NCBI RefSeq assembly: GCF_027066465.1
Contig: NZ_JAMONU010000144.1
Span: 1-30,632 of the forward strand
DNA: 30,632 nucleotides
Source: Thermococcus sp.
GTDB taxonomy: Archaea > Methanobacteriota_B > Thermococci > Thermococcales > Thermococcaceae
Direction of reading: 5' to 3'
Position numbers and translations under genes: made by a program. This document shows positions 1 to 7,268 of this stretch, piece after piece (the first letter of the stretch is position 1; each line of letters opens with the position of its first letter). The notes below the pieces were generated by a model. It was not told the origin of the DNA and did no database searches. It was given only the letters and a program-made list of their open reading frames with translations.

Positions 1-1
1 G

Positions 2-1252
2 AAGGTTAAACGCGGTCTCGGGACGATAAGGCAGGATTTGAACGTCTCGATTAGAGGCGGAGCGAGGGTCGAGATTAAGGGCGTTCAGGAGCTCGACATG
101 ATTCCGCTCATCATCGAGAGGGAAGTGGAGAGACAGCTCAACCTGCTCAAGATAAGGGATGAACTCCGCAAGAGGGGCGTTAAGCCCGAGGACATCAGGG
201 AGGAGTTCTACGACGTTACCGACGTCTTCGAGAACACCGGGTCGAAGATAATCGCCCGGACGATAAAGAAGGGCGGTAAGGTTTTGGCCGTCAAACTGCC
301 GAAGTTCAGAGGTTTGCTCGGCAGGGAAATTCAGCCCGGCAGGAGGCTCGGCACGGAGATGGCCGACAGAGCGAAGAAGTACGTGAGGGGCATCTTCCAC
401 ATTGATGAACTGCCGAATTATGGAATTACCGAAGAAGAGGTCAACGCGGTTATCGAAAAACTCGGTCTTGGCGAGCTTGATGCCTTCGTCCTGGTCGCGG
501 CCGGGGAGGAAACGGCTAAGAATGCCCTTCGTGAGGTAATTAAGCGCGCGAGGGAGGCAATCGAAGGCGTCCCCGAGGAGACAAGGAGGGCTTTGCCGGA
601 TGGAAACACTCAGTACATGCGTCCCCTGCCGGGCAAGGCCAGGATGTATCCCGAAACCGATATACCAACAATCTTCATTCCGCCGCAGGAGAAGGAGAAA
701 ATTAAGGCCAACCTGCCCGAGCTTCCGCAGGAGAGGGTCGAGCGCTACGTGAGGGAGTACAGGATTGACAAGAGCTTGGCCGAGACCCTCGTAAACGATG
801 AGCGCGACGAGCTCTTCGATGAACTCGTGAAGAAGGGCGTAAAACCCTCGCTGGCCGCTTCAATCCTCGTGGTCGTCCTAAAGGGCCTCAAGAAGGAGGT
901 TCCGGTTGAGAACATCACGGACGAGCACATCAGGGAGACCTTCAAGCTTTACCTCGACGGCAAGATAGCGAAGGAAGCCTTCGAGGAGATATTCAAGGAG
1001 CTCGCAAAGAACCCTGAGAAGAGCGCAAGGCAGGTGGCCGAGGAGAAGAGTCTAACGCTCCTCAGCGAGGAAGAGGTTGAGAAAATCATCGACGAGGTAA
1101 TCCAGGCCAACGTAGATGTCATCAAGGCCAAGGGAATGGGTGCGATGGGCATGATAATGGGAAGGGCAATGACAAAGCTTCGCGGAAGGGCCGACGGCAA
1201 GCTCGTGAGCAACTTGGTGAGAAAGAAGATTCAGGAACTGAGCGGGAGCTAA
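2..1252 (+). CDS. gatE: Glutamyl-tRNA(Gln) amidotransferase subunit E, 3' part
   Basis: GatE works with GatD in the cytoplasm to convert Glu-tRNA(Gln) to Gln-tRNA(Gln), the archaeal route to glutaminyl-tRNA. The gene enters from the left edge already open, so about 416 C-terminal residues are visible of a family usually a little over 600 long. The first visible residues give the conserved GatB/GatE stretch GTIRQDLNVSIRGG. Next comes the AspRS-like (GAD) insertion found in GatE but not GatB (DVTDVFENTGSKII, then the LLGREIQPGRRLG segment). The rest is the helical tail domain that binds tRNA, ending in a GMGAMGMIMGRAM segment typical of the GatB/YqeY tail. A TTG at 38 is internal and is not the start. 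The next gene follows after 30 bp but has its own TATA-like element. Confidence 0.95.
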   Translation, partial: KVKRGLGTIRQDLNVSIRGGARVEIKGVQELDMIPLIIEREVERQLNLLKIRDELRKRGVKPEDIREEFYDVTDVFENTGSKIIARTIKKGGKVLAVKLPKFRGLLGREIQPGRRLGTEMADRAKKYVRGIFHIDELPNYGITEEEVNAVIEKLGLGELDAFVLVAAGEETAKNALREVIKRAREAIEGVPEETRRALPDGNTQYMRPLPGKARMYPETDIPTIFIPPQEKEKIKANLPELPQERVERYVREYRIDKSLAETLVNDERDELFDELVKKGVKPSLAASILVVVLKGLKKEVPVENITDEHIRETFKLYLDGKIAKEAFEEIFKELAKNPEKSARQVAEEKSLTLLSEEEVEKIIDEVIQANVDVIKAKGMGAMGMIMGRAMTKLRGRADGKLVSNLVRKKIQELSGS

Positions 1253-1282
1253 CTTTTTAAGCCCCTTTTCTTACTTTTCCTG

Positions 1283-1792
1283 ATGGTTAAGGCGAAGTTC
1301 GTTGTGCTCTACGTTAAAACCTCTATGGCCGACGCCGAAGTTAGGGACATCCTTAGGTCGTACCTGAGGCTCATTCATCCAGACGTTGATTCACTCTTCA
1401 ATGCCCTCCTCACTGCTTCCCTTCAGAGCAGGAAAATAACCGTTGTTGAGACCCCCTCTGGAATGTACGTTGCCCCCGGAGAGTACGAGATTAAGGGGGA
1501 GACCTACGAGTTTCTGGTGAGCAAAGAGGAGGGACTTAAGAAAGTCGCCGAGGACATCCTAGGGGTCAGCAGGGACCCCAAGATTAACAGCATCGTAAAC
1601 ATCGTTCAGGTGCTTTTGTGGGTTGCCATCCTGGTGCTCGGATATCTCGGTTACAAAAACGAGATGCTCAGCGGACTTGTGTCTTATATTATGCTGCTTA
1701 TAATGGCCTCTTTGTTCGTCGAGAACCTCAGAAAGGGGTACAAAAAGAGAAGGCGGGTCAGAGCATCGGCTCCTCATCATAGCTCAGAGTGA
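1283..1792 (+). CDS. Small membrane protein of unknown function (169 aa)
   Basis: I do not recognise this family. The N-terminal ~100 residues are soluble and mixed alpha/beta. Two hydrophobic segments follow at about residues 107-124 and 130-147, and the protein ends in a basic tail (KGYKKRRRVR), so the N-terminal domain and the tail are probably both cytoplasmic with a membrane hairpin between. ATG 1283 has no clear ribosome-binding site. The TATA-like TTTTTAAG at 1255-1262 lies about 25 bp upstream, which suggests a leaderless message. The last ~50 bp are overlapped on the other strand by a C/D guide RNA, so the codons of the C-terminal tail are partly constrained by that RNA. The next gene has a similar layout (soluble part, then two membrane segments), but I see no convincing sequence identity. 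Confidence 0.75.
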   Translation: MVKAKFVVLYVKTSMADAEVRDILRSYLRLIHPDVDSLFNALLTASLQSRKITVVETPSGMYVAPGEYEIKGETYEFLVSKEEGLKKVAEDILGVSRDPKINSIVNIVQVLLWVAILVLGYLGYKNEMLSGLVSYIMLLIMASLFVENLRKGYKKRRRVRASAPHHSSE

Positions 1793-1816
1793 GGGAAAAG
1801 CGCTCATCATCCCCGT
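1742..1816 (-). ncRNA. C/D box 2'-O-methylation guide sRNA
   Basis: Read on the minus strand this has every canonical part in order. Box C is ATGATGA (1804-1810). A 16-nt guide (1788-1803) is followed by D' CTGA (1784-1787), a 3-nt spacer, and C' ATGATGA (1774-1780). A 12-nt guide (1762-1773) is followed by D CTGA (1758-1761). The flanks can pair as CGGG (1812-1815) with CCCG (1754-1757), leaving one unpaired G next to box C. A minus-strand TATA (CTTTAAAAG, 1835-1843) puts transcription start near 1814-1816, right at the 5' stem. A U-rich run at 1741-1750 could end the transcript. Such RNAs assemble with L7Ae, Nop5 and fibrillarin. The two guides would pair with AGCAUCGGCUCC and AGUGAGGGAAAAGCGC. 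The RNA is antisense to the 3' end of the upstream protein gene. Confidence 0.85.
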
Positions 1817-1834
1817 CTCCGTTTTCCATCTGCC

Positions 1835-1843
1835 CTTTTAAAG
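1835..1843 (-). promoter_or_regulatory. TATA element for the C/D guide RNA
   Basis: CTTTAAAAG on the minus strand is centred about 25 bp before the first base of the guide RNA stem, the usual archaeal TATA-to-start distance. This suggests the RNA has its own transcription unit and is not processed from a read-through message. Confidence 0.6.
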
Positions 1844-1900
1844 CCTGCCTTACCAACCTGGAGCGAAAACCATTTAAAGAGTGAAGTTGTTTTCTTCCCG

Positions 1901-2485
1901 ATGAAGTTCATCAACGCCGTTCCAATCCTCTACTATGAGCTGAACGTTCCGCCGGAGAGGGTTAGGGAGGCCTTTCCCTCGGCGCTTGAGTTTAAGAATC
2001 CCACTCCAGAGAGCCTCTCAATCGTGCAGCCGCCGGGGAAGAACTCTGGACTGCTCGTGATTGACGTCAAAGCCGAGAACCGCCACGTCTTCGTTCTCCC
2101 CGTTAGGGATGAGCTTATTCTAATCAACGACACCCTGCCGAGGGTCTTTGTAATTCCCCCAACCGCTCTCGATGAATTTTTTAAAGCCCTCGTTGAGGAC
2201 AACGTCAAGGGTATTCTGGACAAAGGCATCAGAAGGAAGGGCAAGAAGTGGCGCTTTCTCATAGACTTTGCCGCAACTGTCATCGTTGTTTCAATCGAAA
2301 ATCAGTTCCACATCGGAATCTGGGGTGGGGTGCTCCTCGGTGCCGTTTTTACAACCGTTGAATACCTGCTCGGTCCAAAGAAGGGGAAGTTCAGGGTTAT
2401 GGCAACGGAACTGAGCGAGAAAAGCGTTCGTAGAATGTACGAGGTTTCGGAGAAGAAGGGAAAGGTATTGAAGGTTTCCCTTTAG
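1901..2485 (+). CDS. Membrane-associated protein of unknown function (194 aa)
   Basis: I do not recognise the family. The first ~110 residues are soluble and begin MKFINAVPILYYELNVPP. A basic stretch (RRKGKKWR) precedes two hydrophobic segments at about residues 118-134 and 141-157. A charged C-terminus of ~35 residues follows, so both ends are probably cytoplasmic. TATA-like ATTTAAAG at 1871-1878 lies ~26 bp before ATG 1901, and no ribosome-binding site is visible, which fits a leaderless transcript. The stop overlaps the convergent HMG-CoA reductase gene by 4 bp. Confidence 0.75.
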   Translation: MKFINAVPILYYELNVPPERVREAFPSALEFKNPTPESLSIVQPPGKNSGLLVIDVKAENRHVFVLPVRDELILINDTLPRVFVIPPTALDEFFKALVEDNVKGILDKGIRRKGKKWRFLIDFAATVIVVSIENQFHIGIWGGVLLGAVFTTVEYLLGPKKGKFRVMATELSEKSVRRMYEVSEKKGKVLKVSL

Positions 2486-3702
2486 CGCCCCAGCTCCTTG
2501 TGAGCTTTCGCGAGATGCTTCGCCGCTATCGCCGCGAGGAGCGAGAGCTCTCCAGCCAAAACCGCTCCGGCGACAATCTCCGCGAACTTCTTGGCGTTTG
2601 TGCCAGGCGGCTCGCCTCCCCCAGCGACGCCCATAATGCTTAAAGCCTCCCTCTGGGTCGGAACGCGCGTTCCCCCTCCAACGGTTCCGATTTCGAGGCT
2701 CGGCATGGTGATGCTGATGTAGAGGTCGCCCTCCGGTGTAACCTCCGCGAGGGTTATGCCGTGTGAGCCTTCGGTAATCTGTGCCTCATCCTGCCCCGTG
2801 GCGAGGAAGATTGCCCCGACTATGTTGCCGAAGTGGGCGTTGAAGCCGTAAGAGCCTGCCTGGGCAGAACCTACGAGGTTCTTGCGGTAGTTCACCTCCG
2901 CTATTAGTTCCGGCGTGGTCTTCAGCTTCCTCTCGACTATATCGCGCGGTATTACTGCCTCCGCTATTACCGTCTTACCGCGTCCGTTGATGAAGTTCAC
3001 CGCGTTGGGCTTTTTGTCAACGCAGAGGTTGCCCGAGAGCGCCAGATACTTTACGTCCGGGAAGTGCTCCTCTATGACCTTCATTATTTCCTCGCTCGCT
3101 ATCGTAACCATGTTCATTCCCATAGCGTCGCCGGTGGTGAACTCAAACCTGAGGTAGAGGTTGTTGCCCACTATGAAGGGCTTAACGTCCCTGAGCTTTC
3201 CGTGTCTGGTGACCTTGCTGACGGCCTTCTCCTGGAGGTAGTCGATGTTCTCCTTCACCCACTCCGCGACTTCTCTCGCTCTCCTTGCGTCTGGGCATTT
3301 AAGCAAAGGAGCGCGCGTCATCTTGTCGTCTATAATTGTCGTCTTAACGCCGCCGGCCTCGGTCAGTGCCGAACAGCCCCTGTTAACGCTCGCAACGAGC
3401 GCTCCCTCCGTCGTGGCGAGGGGTATGTAAAACTCCCCCTTCGCGTATTCTCCGTTGATTTTGAGCGGTCCCGCTACTCCCATCGGTATCTGAACGACGC
3501 CTATCATGTTCTCGATGTTCCTGCCGATAACCTGCTCCGGGTCTATGCTGTAGTGTCCGATGTGCTCAAGCTTTATGCCGAGCTTTTTCTCAAGAGCCTT
3601 TCTCCTCACTTCGGTTGCGGTTCTCTTGTCGGTGTACTTCTCAACCTGGTGGAGCTTTATCTCTCCCCGGGCGACCTTCTCAACCAGCTCATCAAACTCC
3701 AT
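2482..3702 (-). CDS. hmgA: 3-hydroxy-3-methylglutaryl-CoA reductase, class I
   Basis: Reduces HMG-CoA to mevalonate with NADPH, the committed step to archaeal membrane isoprenoids. With the start used here (406 aa) the catalytic residues are Glu99 (in TTEGALVAS), Lys230 (CVDKKPNAVN), Asp305 (GQDEAQ) and His401 near the C-terminus. The nicotinamide cofactor loop is GDAMGMNM. Length and motifs fit the compact soluble archaeal class I enzyme without the eukaryotic membrane domain. An in-frame ATG exists 22 codons upstream, but it lies inside the preceding gene; ATG 3702 follows GGGGGTGTTGAA, a good ribosome-binding site. The MinD-like gene ends 16 bp upstream, so the two are probably co-transcribed. 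Confidence 0.95.
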   Translation of the reverse strand: MEFDELVEKVARGEIKLHQVEKYTDKRTATEVRRKALEKKLGIKLEHIGHYSIDPEQVIGRNIENMIGVVQIPMGVAGPLKINGEYAKGEFYIPLATTEGALVASVNRGCSALTEAGGVKTTIIDDKMTRAPLLKCPDARRAREVAEWVKENIDYLQEKAVSKVTRHGKLRDVKPFIVGNNLYLRFEFTTGDAMGMNMVTIASEEIMKVIEEHFPDVKYLALSGNLCVDKKPNAVNFINGRGKTVIAEAVIPRDIVERKLKTTPELIAEVNYRKNLVGSAQAGSYGFNAHFGNIVGAIFLATGQDEAQITEGSHGITLAEVTPEGDLYISITMPSLEIGTVGGGTRVPTQREALSIMGVAGGGEPPGTNAKKFAEIVAGAVLAGELSLLAAIAAKHLAKAHKELGR

Positions 3703-3718
3703 TTCAACACCCCCAGAA

Positions 3719-4462
3719 TCAGCCGAAAATCCATTCCTCAAGGACCTCTCCAATCTCTCTGAACGCAACGGCGGCGTCGCTGTTGGGAAGGTATTTGATT
3801 ATCGGAATTCCAACGTTGATGGATTCTGGAACGTTGTAGTCGAAGGGAACCCAACCGAGAACCGGGACGTCCAAATCCTCTTCTATGGCCTCTATTATCT
3901 TATCAACGACATCGGCGCTCTCGCGAACCTTGTTCAGGACGACGCCGATGTTCAGGTTGTACTTCTCTCCAAGGGCCTTCAGCTTCTCTATCTCATTTTT
4001 CACCATCGTCTCGAAGGAGTAAATCGGTGAGCGCTCTATTTCGACAACGATTAGCTGGTAGTTTGCAACCTGAAACGTTGGGAGCGTGTCGAAGGGTATT
4101 CCCGTTGGGGAGTCCACGAAAACGACACCGAATTTGTACTTGACCCGCTCAAGAATGTCCACGAGCCTCCTGGGGGATATTCCGAGAACGTCTTGAAGCT
4201 GTGTGCTCCCGGGCATCACGTAGACGCCGGTTTCTTTGTGCTTGTATATTGCCCACTCCGGGTCTATGTCAGGGTTCTTAAGGAGTGTATGAACGGTGTA
4301 CTTTACGGTATCGAGGGCGAAGTGGAAGCCAAGATTGGGCAGGTAGAGGTCTCCGTCCACTGCCAGAACCCTGTACTCCCTTGACGCCAGGAACGTGCTG
4401 AGGTTTGCAGTTGTGGTGGTTTTGCCCGCGCCTCCACGTCCCGTAACGACTATCACTGCCAT
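3719..4462 (-). CDS. MinD/ParA-family P-loop ATPase
   Basis: A 247-aa SIMIBI-class ATPase of the MinD/ParA group, likely a membrane- or cargo-associated positioning or regulatory ATPase. The deviant Walker A is at residues 8-16 (GRGGAGKTT), the switch I aspartate is in AVDGDLYLPN, and Walker B is VVFVDSPTGI. The 'signature' lysine of the deviant Walker A box, usually KGGxGKT, is Arg9 here, while Lys14 is kept. I see no long amphipathic C-terminal helix like the bacterial MinD membrane anchor; it ends EVLEEWIFG. It heads a two-gene unit with HMG-CoA reductase. Start ATG 4462 follows GAGGGG, with a TATA element at 4498-4505. Its true substrate or partner cannot be told from the sequence. Confidence 0.85.
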   Translation of the reverse strand: MAVIVVTGRGGAGKTTTTANLSTFLASREYRVLAVDGDLYLPNLGFHFALDTVKYTVHTLLKNPDIDPEWAIYKHKETGVYVMPGSTQLQDVLGISPRRLVDILERVKYKFGVVFVDSPTGIPFDTLPTFQVANYQLIVVEIERSPIYSFETMVKNEIEKLKALGEKYNLNIGVVLNKVRESADVVDKIIEAIEEDLDVPVLGWVPFDYNVPESINVGIPIIKYLPNSDAAVAFREIGEVLEEWIFG

Positions 4463-4497
4463 TGTAACCCCTCTAAGGGTGGAATATGAACTTTAAG

Positions 4498-4505
4498 ATA
4501 TAAAT
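4498..4505 (-). promoter_or_regulatory. TATA element for the minD-like/hmgA unit
   Basis: ATTTATAT on the minus strand is centred ~25 bp before an inferred start near 4476. That leaves a ~14-nt leader carrying GAGGGG before ATG 4462. Confidence 0.6.
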
Positions 4506-4549
4506 GTTTCCAACGGACGCCTCTTAAAGGAGAAATTACTCTTCCCAGT

Positions 4550-4599
4550 TATGTGTAGTAGTCCACTTCTATGTCGTGATGACCACAAAAGGTTTATAT
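4550..4599 (+). promoter_or_regulatory. tdh promoter with tandem 20-bp-spaced repeat
   Basis: A TATA element (TTTATAT, 4593-4599) precedes tdh. Two related 16-mers, TATGTGTAGTAGTCCA at 4550 and TATGTCGTGATGACCA at 4570, lie in direct orientation exactly 20 bp apart and share TATGT, two single G positions and CCA. They sit just upstream of the TATA box, where an activator or repressor could bind one face of the helix. Function is inferred only. Confidence 0.5.
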
Positions 4600-4644
4600 C
4601 GTCCCCATTTAGATTCCCATTGTAAGGTTAAGGAGATGATTGCC

Positions 4645-5694
4645 ATGGCTGAAAAGATGCCGGCCATCATGAAGACCAAACCCGCTTACGGTGCCGAGCT
4701 CGTTGAGGTTGACGTTCCCAAGCCCGGGCCGGGCGAGGTTCTCATTAGGGTTCTCGCAACGAGCATATGCGGGACCGACCTGCACATCTACGAGTGGAAC
4801 GAGTGGGCGCAGAGCAGGATTAAACCGCCCCAGATTATGGGCCACGAGGTCGCTGGAGAGGTCGTCGAGGTTGGCCCCGGCGTTGAGGACCTCCAGGAGG
4901 GCGACTACATCAGCGCCGAAACCCACATCGTCTGCGGCAAGTGCTACGCCTGCAAGCACAACCGCTACCACGTCTGCCAGAACACCAAGATTTTTGGCGT
5001 TGACATGGATGGCGTCTTCGCGACCTACGCCATCGTTCCGGCCCAGAACGCCTGGAAGAACCCCAGGGACATGAAGCCCGAATACGCCTCACTTCAGGAG
5101 CCGCTTGGCAACGCCGTTGATACCGTTTTAGCCGGTCCGATAGCGGGGAGGAGCACGCTCATAACAGGAGCCGGTCCGCTCGGACTGCTCGGCATAACCG
5201 TCGCGAAGGCGAGCGGTGCTTACCCGGTTATCGTGAGCGAGCCGAGCGACTTCAGGAGAAAGCTCGCCAAGAAGGTTGGAGCGGACTACATCATCAATCC
5301 CTTTGAAGAAGACCCGGTTGAGGTCGTTATGAGCATAACCGACGGTGCCGGGGTTGAGGTATTCCTTGAGTTCAGCGGTGCGCCTAAAGCTCTGGAGCAG
5401 GGCTTGAAGGCCGTAACGCCGGGAGGAAGGGTCTCGCTCCTCGGTTTGTTCCCCCGTGAAGTTACGCTCGACTTCAACAACCTGATAATCTTCAAGGCCC
5501 TTGAAATTCACGGCATCACCGGAAGGCACCTCTGGGAGACCTGGTACACCGTTTCGAGCCTGATTCAGAGCGGGAAGCTCAACCTCGACCCGATTATCAC
5601 CCACAAGTACAAGGGCTTCGACAAGTTCGAGGAAGCCTTCGAGCTGATGAGGGCAGGAAAGACCGGCAAGGTCGTCTTCTTCCCTAAGGAGTGA
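4645..5694 (+). CDS. tdh: L-threonine 3-dehydrogenase
   Basis: Zinc-dependent medium-chain dehydrogenase that oxidises L-threonine to 2-amino-3-ketobutyrate with NAD+, the first step of threonine breakdown to glycine and acetyl-CoA. The 349-aa protein carries catalytic zinc ligands Cys42, His67 and Glu68 and the structural zinc cysteines 97, 100, 103 and 111. The Rossmann motif is GAGPLGLLG. It closely matches what I remember of the Pyrococcus enzyme along its whole length. The frame is open 23 codons further upstream, but ATG 4645 matches the family start and follows AGGAG at 4631-4635. It is a single-gene unit with its own promoter; T-rich sequence after the stop (5694-5713) could end transcription. 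Confidence 0.97.
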   Translation: MAEKMPAIMKTKPAYGAELVEVDVPKPGPGEVLIRVLATSICGTDLHIYEWNEWAQSRIKPPQIMGHEVAGEVVEVGPGVEDLQEGDYISAETHIVCGKCYACKHNRYHVCQNTKIFGVDMDGVFATYAIVPAQNAWKNPRDMKPEYASLQEPLGNAVDTVLAGPIAGRSTLITGAGPLGLLGITVAKASGAYPVIVSEPSDFRRKLAKKVGADYIINPFEEDPVEVVMSITDGAGVEVFLEFSGAPKALEQGLKAVTPGGRVSLLGLFPREVTLDFNNLIIFKALEIHGITGRHLWETWYTVSSLIQSGKLNLDPIITHKYKGFDKFEEAFELMRAGKTGKVVFFPKE

Positions 5695-5713
5695 TTTTTC
5701 TCCCCCTCTTTTC
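5694..5713 (+). terminator. T-rich terminator after tdh
   Basis: Immediately after the tdh stop the coding strand has two T runs separated by C (ATTTTTCT, then CTCTTTTCA). This is the U-rich type of archaeal intrinsic termination signal, without an obvious hairpin. Confidence 0.4.
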
Positions 5714-5721
5714 ACCGCAAT

Positions 5722-5730
5722 TCTTAAGTA
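5722..5730 (+). promoter_or_regulatory. TATA element for pheST
   Basis: TCTTAAGTA is centred ~25 bp before an inferred start near 5751, leaving a short leader that begins with the GGAGGTG ribosome-binding site of pheS. Confidence 0.45.
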
Positions 5731-5762
5731 AACCCTTCCCCACTTCTCCCGGAGGTGTTGGA

Positions 5763-7262
5763 ATGGAGCTGAGCTATGGGGAGAAGCTCACCCTCATCAA
5801 GCTCAACGGACTGAAAAAGGTGAAATTCGAGGAGCTCGTCAAAGAGACAGGATTGGAGCAGGTAGCTGTCATGAGGGCAGTTCTCGGCCTGCAGGCGAAA
5901 GAATTAGCCAAGCTCCACGAGAGGAGCGAGAAGGTCGTTAAGCTCACCGAGACCGGAAAGAAATACGCCGAAATTGGTCTTCCAGAGTGGAGGGCCTTAA
6001 GGCTCCTCCGCGAGAGGGGAAAGGTTACCCTCGACGACCTTAGAGAAGTTCTCAGCGACGACGAGCTGAAGCCGATAGTTGGCCTCCTCAGGAAGGAGGG
6101 CTGGGCAAACGTTAGGAAAGAGGACGGGAAGCTAATTCTTGAAATCACGGAGAAGGGACTTAAAGCCGGGGAGAGGCCCATTGATAAGGCCTTAAAACTC
6201 CTCGCCGAGAAGGGAGTCGTTCCGGTTAAAGAGATAGAGAAGCTCGTTCCGGTTAAGGAGCTCAAGAGGAGGAAAATCGGAGAAGAGGAGACCCTAACCG
6301 AGAGGGAGGTTGAGATTACTCCGGAGGGCGAAAAGCTTGCGCCAAAAGTCGAGCTGAAGCGGGAGGTTTCCGTTTTAACTCCGGAACTCATAAAGTCCGG
6401 CAAATGGAGGGAAGTTGAGTTCAGGAAGTTTGACATAAAGGCCCCGGTGAGGAGGATTTACCCTGGCAAGAAGCAGCCCTATAGAGCTTTCCTCGACAAG
6501 ATAAGGAGAAGGCTCATCGAGATGGGCTTCATCGAGATGACGGTTGATTCGCTCATTGAGACCCAGTTCTGGAACTTCGACGCCCTCTTCCAGCCCCAGA
6601 ACCACCCGGCGAGGGAATGGACCGATACCTATCAGCTCAAGTATCCAAAGAGCGGTTTCCTGCCCGAAGATGAACTCGTTGAGAGGGTTAAGACCGCCCA
6701 CGAGCGCGGTCTGGCCGGCTCGCGCGGCTGGGGCTACGTCTGGTCTCCTGAGAGGGCAATGCTCCTCATGCCAAGGGCTCATGGCACTGCCCTCGACGCG
6801 AGGCAGTTGGCGAAAGGAGTCGAGATTCCGGGGAAGTACTTCACAATCCAGCGCGTTTTCAGGCCGGACGTCCTCGACAGGACGCACCTCATCGAGTTCA
6901 ACCAGATTGACGGCTTCGTCGTCGGTGAAGAGCTGAACTTCAGGCACCTCCTCGGAATTCTCAAGCGCTTCGCAGTGGAAATCGCTGGGGCCAAGAAGGT
7001 TAAGTTCCTGCCCGACTACTACCCGTTCACCGAGCCGAGCGTCCAGATGAGCGCCTACCACCCTGAACTCGGCTGGGTTGAGTTCGGCGGTGCCGGAATC
7101 TTCCGCGAGGAGATGACCAGAGCTTTGGGCATTGACGTCCCGGTCATCGCGTGGGGAATCGGAATCGACAGGTTGGCAATGTTCAAGCTCGGAATAGACG
7201 ACATACGCTACCTCTTCAGCTACGACCTCCGCTGGCTGAGGGAAGCGAAGCTGGTGTGGTGA
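5763..7262 (+). CDS. pheS: Phenylalanyl-tRNA synthetase alpha subunit
   Basis: Catalytic subunit of the heterotetrameric PheRS, which charges tRNA(Phe). At 499 aa it has the archaeal/eukaryotic layout: about 200 N-terminal residues of winged-helix modules rich in Lys and Glu, then the class II catalytic core from about residue 230. Class II motif 2 lies around FTIQRVFRPDVLDRTHL, and motif 3 is GIGIDRLAMFKLGIDD near the C-terminus. Substrate-pocket sequence FTEPSVQMSAYHP is present. ATG 5763 was chosen because GGAGGTG (5751-5757) precedes it; the frame is open further upstream to 5691 but that would overlap the tdh stop. pheT follows after 6 bp. Confidence 0.97.
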   Translation: MELSYGEKLTLIKLNGLKKVKFEELVKETGLEQVAVMRAVLGLQAKELAKLHERSEKVVKLTETGKKYAEIGLPEWRALRLLRERGKVTLDDLREVLSDDELKPIVGLLRKEGWANVRKEDGKLILEITEKGLKAGERPIDKALKLLAEKGVVPVKEIEKLVPVKELKRRKIGEEETLTEREVEITPEGEKLAPKVELKREVSVLTPELIKSGKWREVEFRKFDIKAPVRRIYPGKKQPYRAFLDKIRRRLIEMGFIEMTVDSLIETQFWNFDALFQPQNHPAREWTDTYQLKYPKSGFLPEDELVERVKTAHERGLAGSRGWGYVWSPERAMLLMPRAHGTALDARQLAKGVEIPGKYFTIQRVFRPDVLDRTHLIEFNQIDGFVVGEELNFRHLLGILKRFAVEIAGAKKVKFLPDYYPFTEPSVQMSAYHPELGWVEFGGAGIFREEMTRALGIDVPVIAWGIGIDRLAMFKLGIDDIRYLFSYDLRWLREAKLVW

Positions 7263-7268
7263 TGGGAG

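Noticed and set aside
101..115. TCATCAT inside gatE, a possible box C on the minus strand.
   Set aside because: No D', C' or D boxes at usable spacing follow; it is explained by Leu-Ile-Ile-Glu codons.
3064..3762. Long open frame opposite hmgA.
   Set aside because: It is antisense to a clearly conserved enzyme, has no family resemblance, and reflects GC-rich codon usage.
3703..3768. N-terminal extension of HMG-CoA reductase from an upstream ATG.
   Set aside because: It lies within the MinD-like gene, has no ribosome-binding site, and the family starts at the downstream ATG.
4575..4581. GTGATGA upstream of tdh as a possible box C.
   Set aside because: No CTGA occurs at a suitable distance downstream, and the site is better described as part of the tandem promoter repeat.
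4463..4644. Looked for the Thermococcales glycolytic regulator site (TATCAC-N5-GTGATA) near tdh.
   Set aside because: Only a single GTGAT half-site is present; no paired motif.
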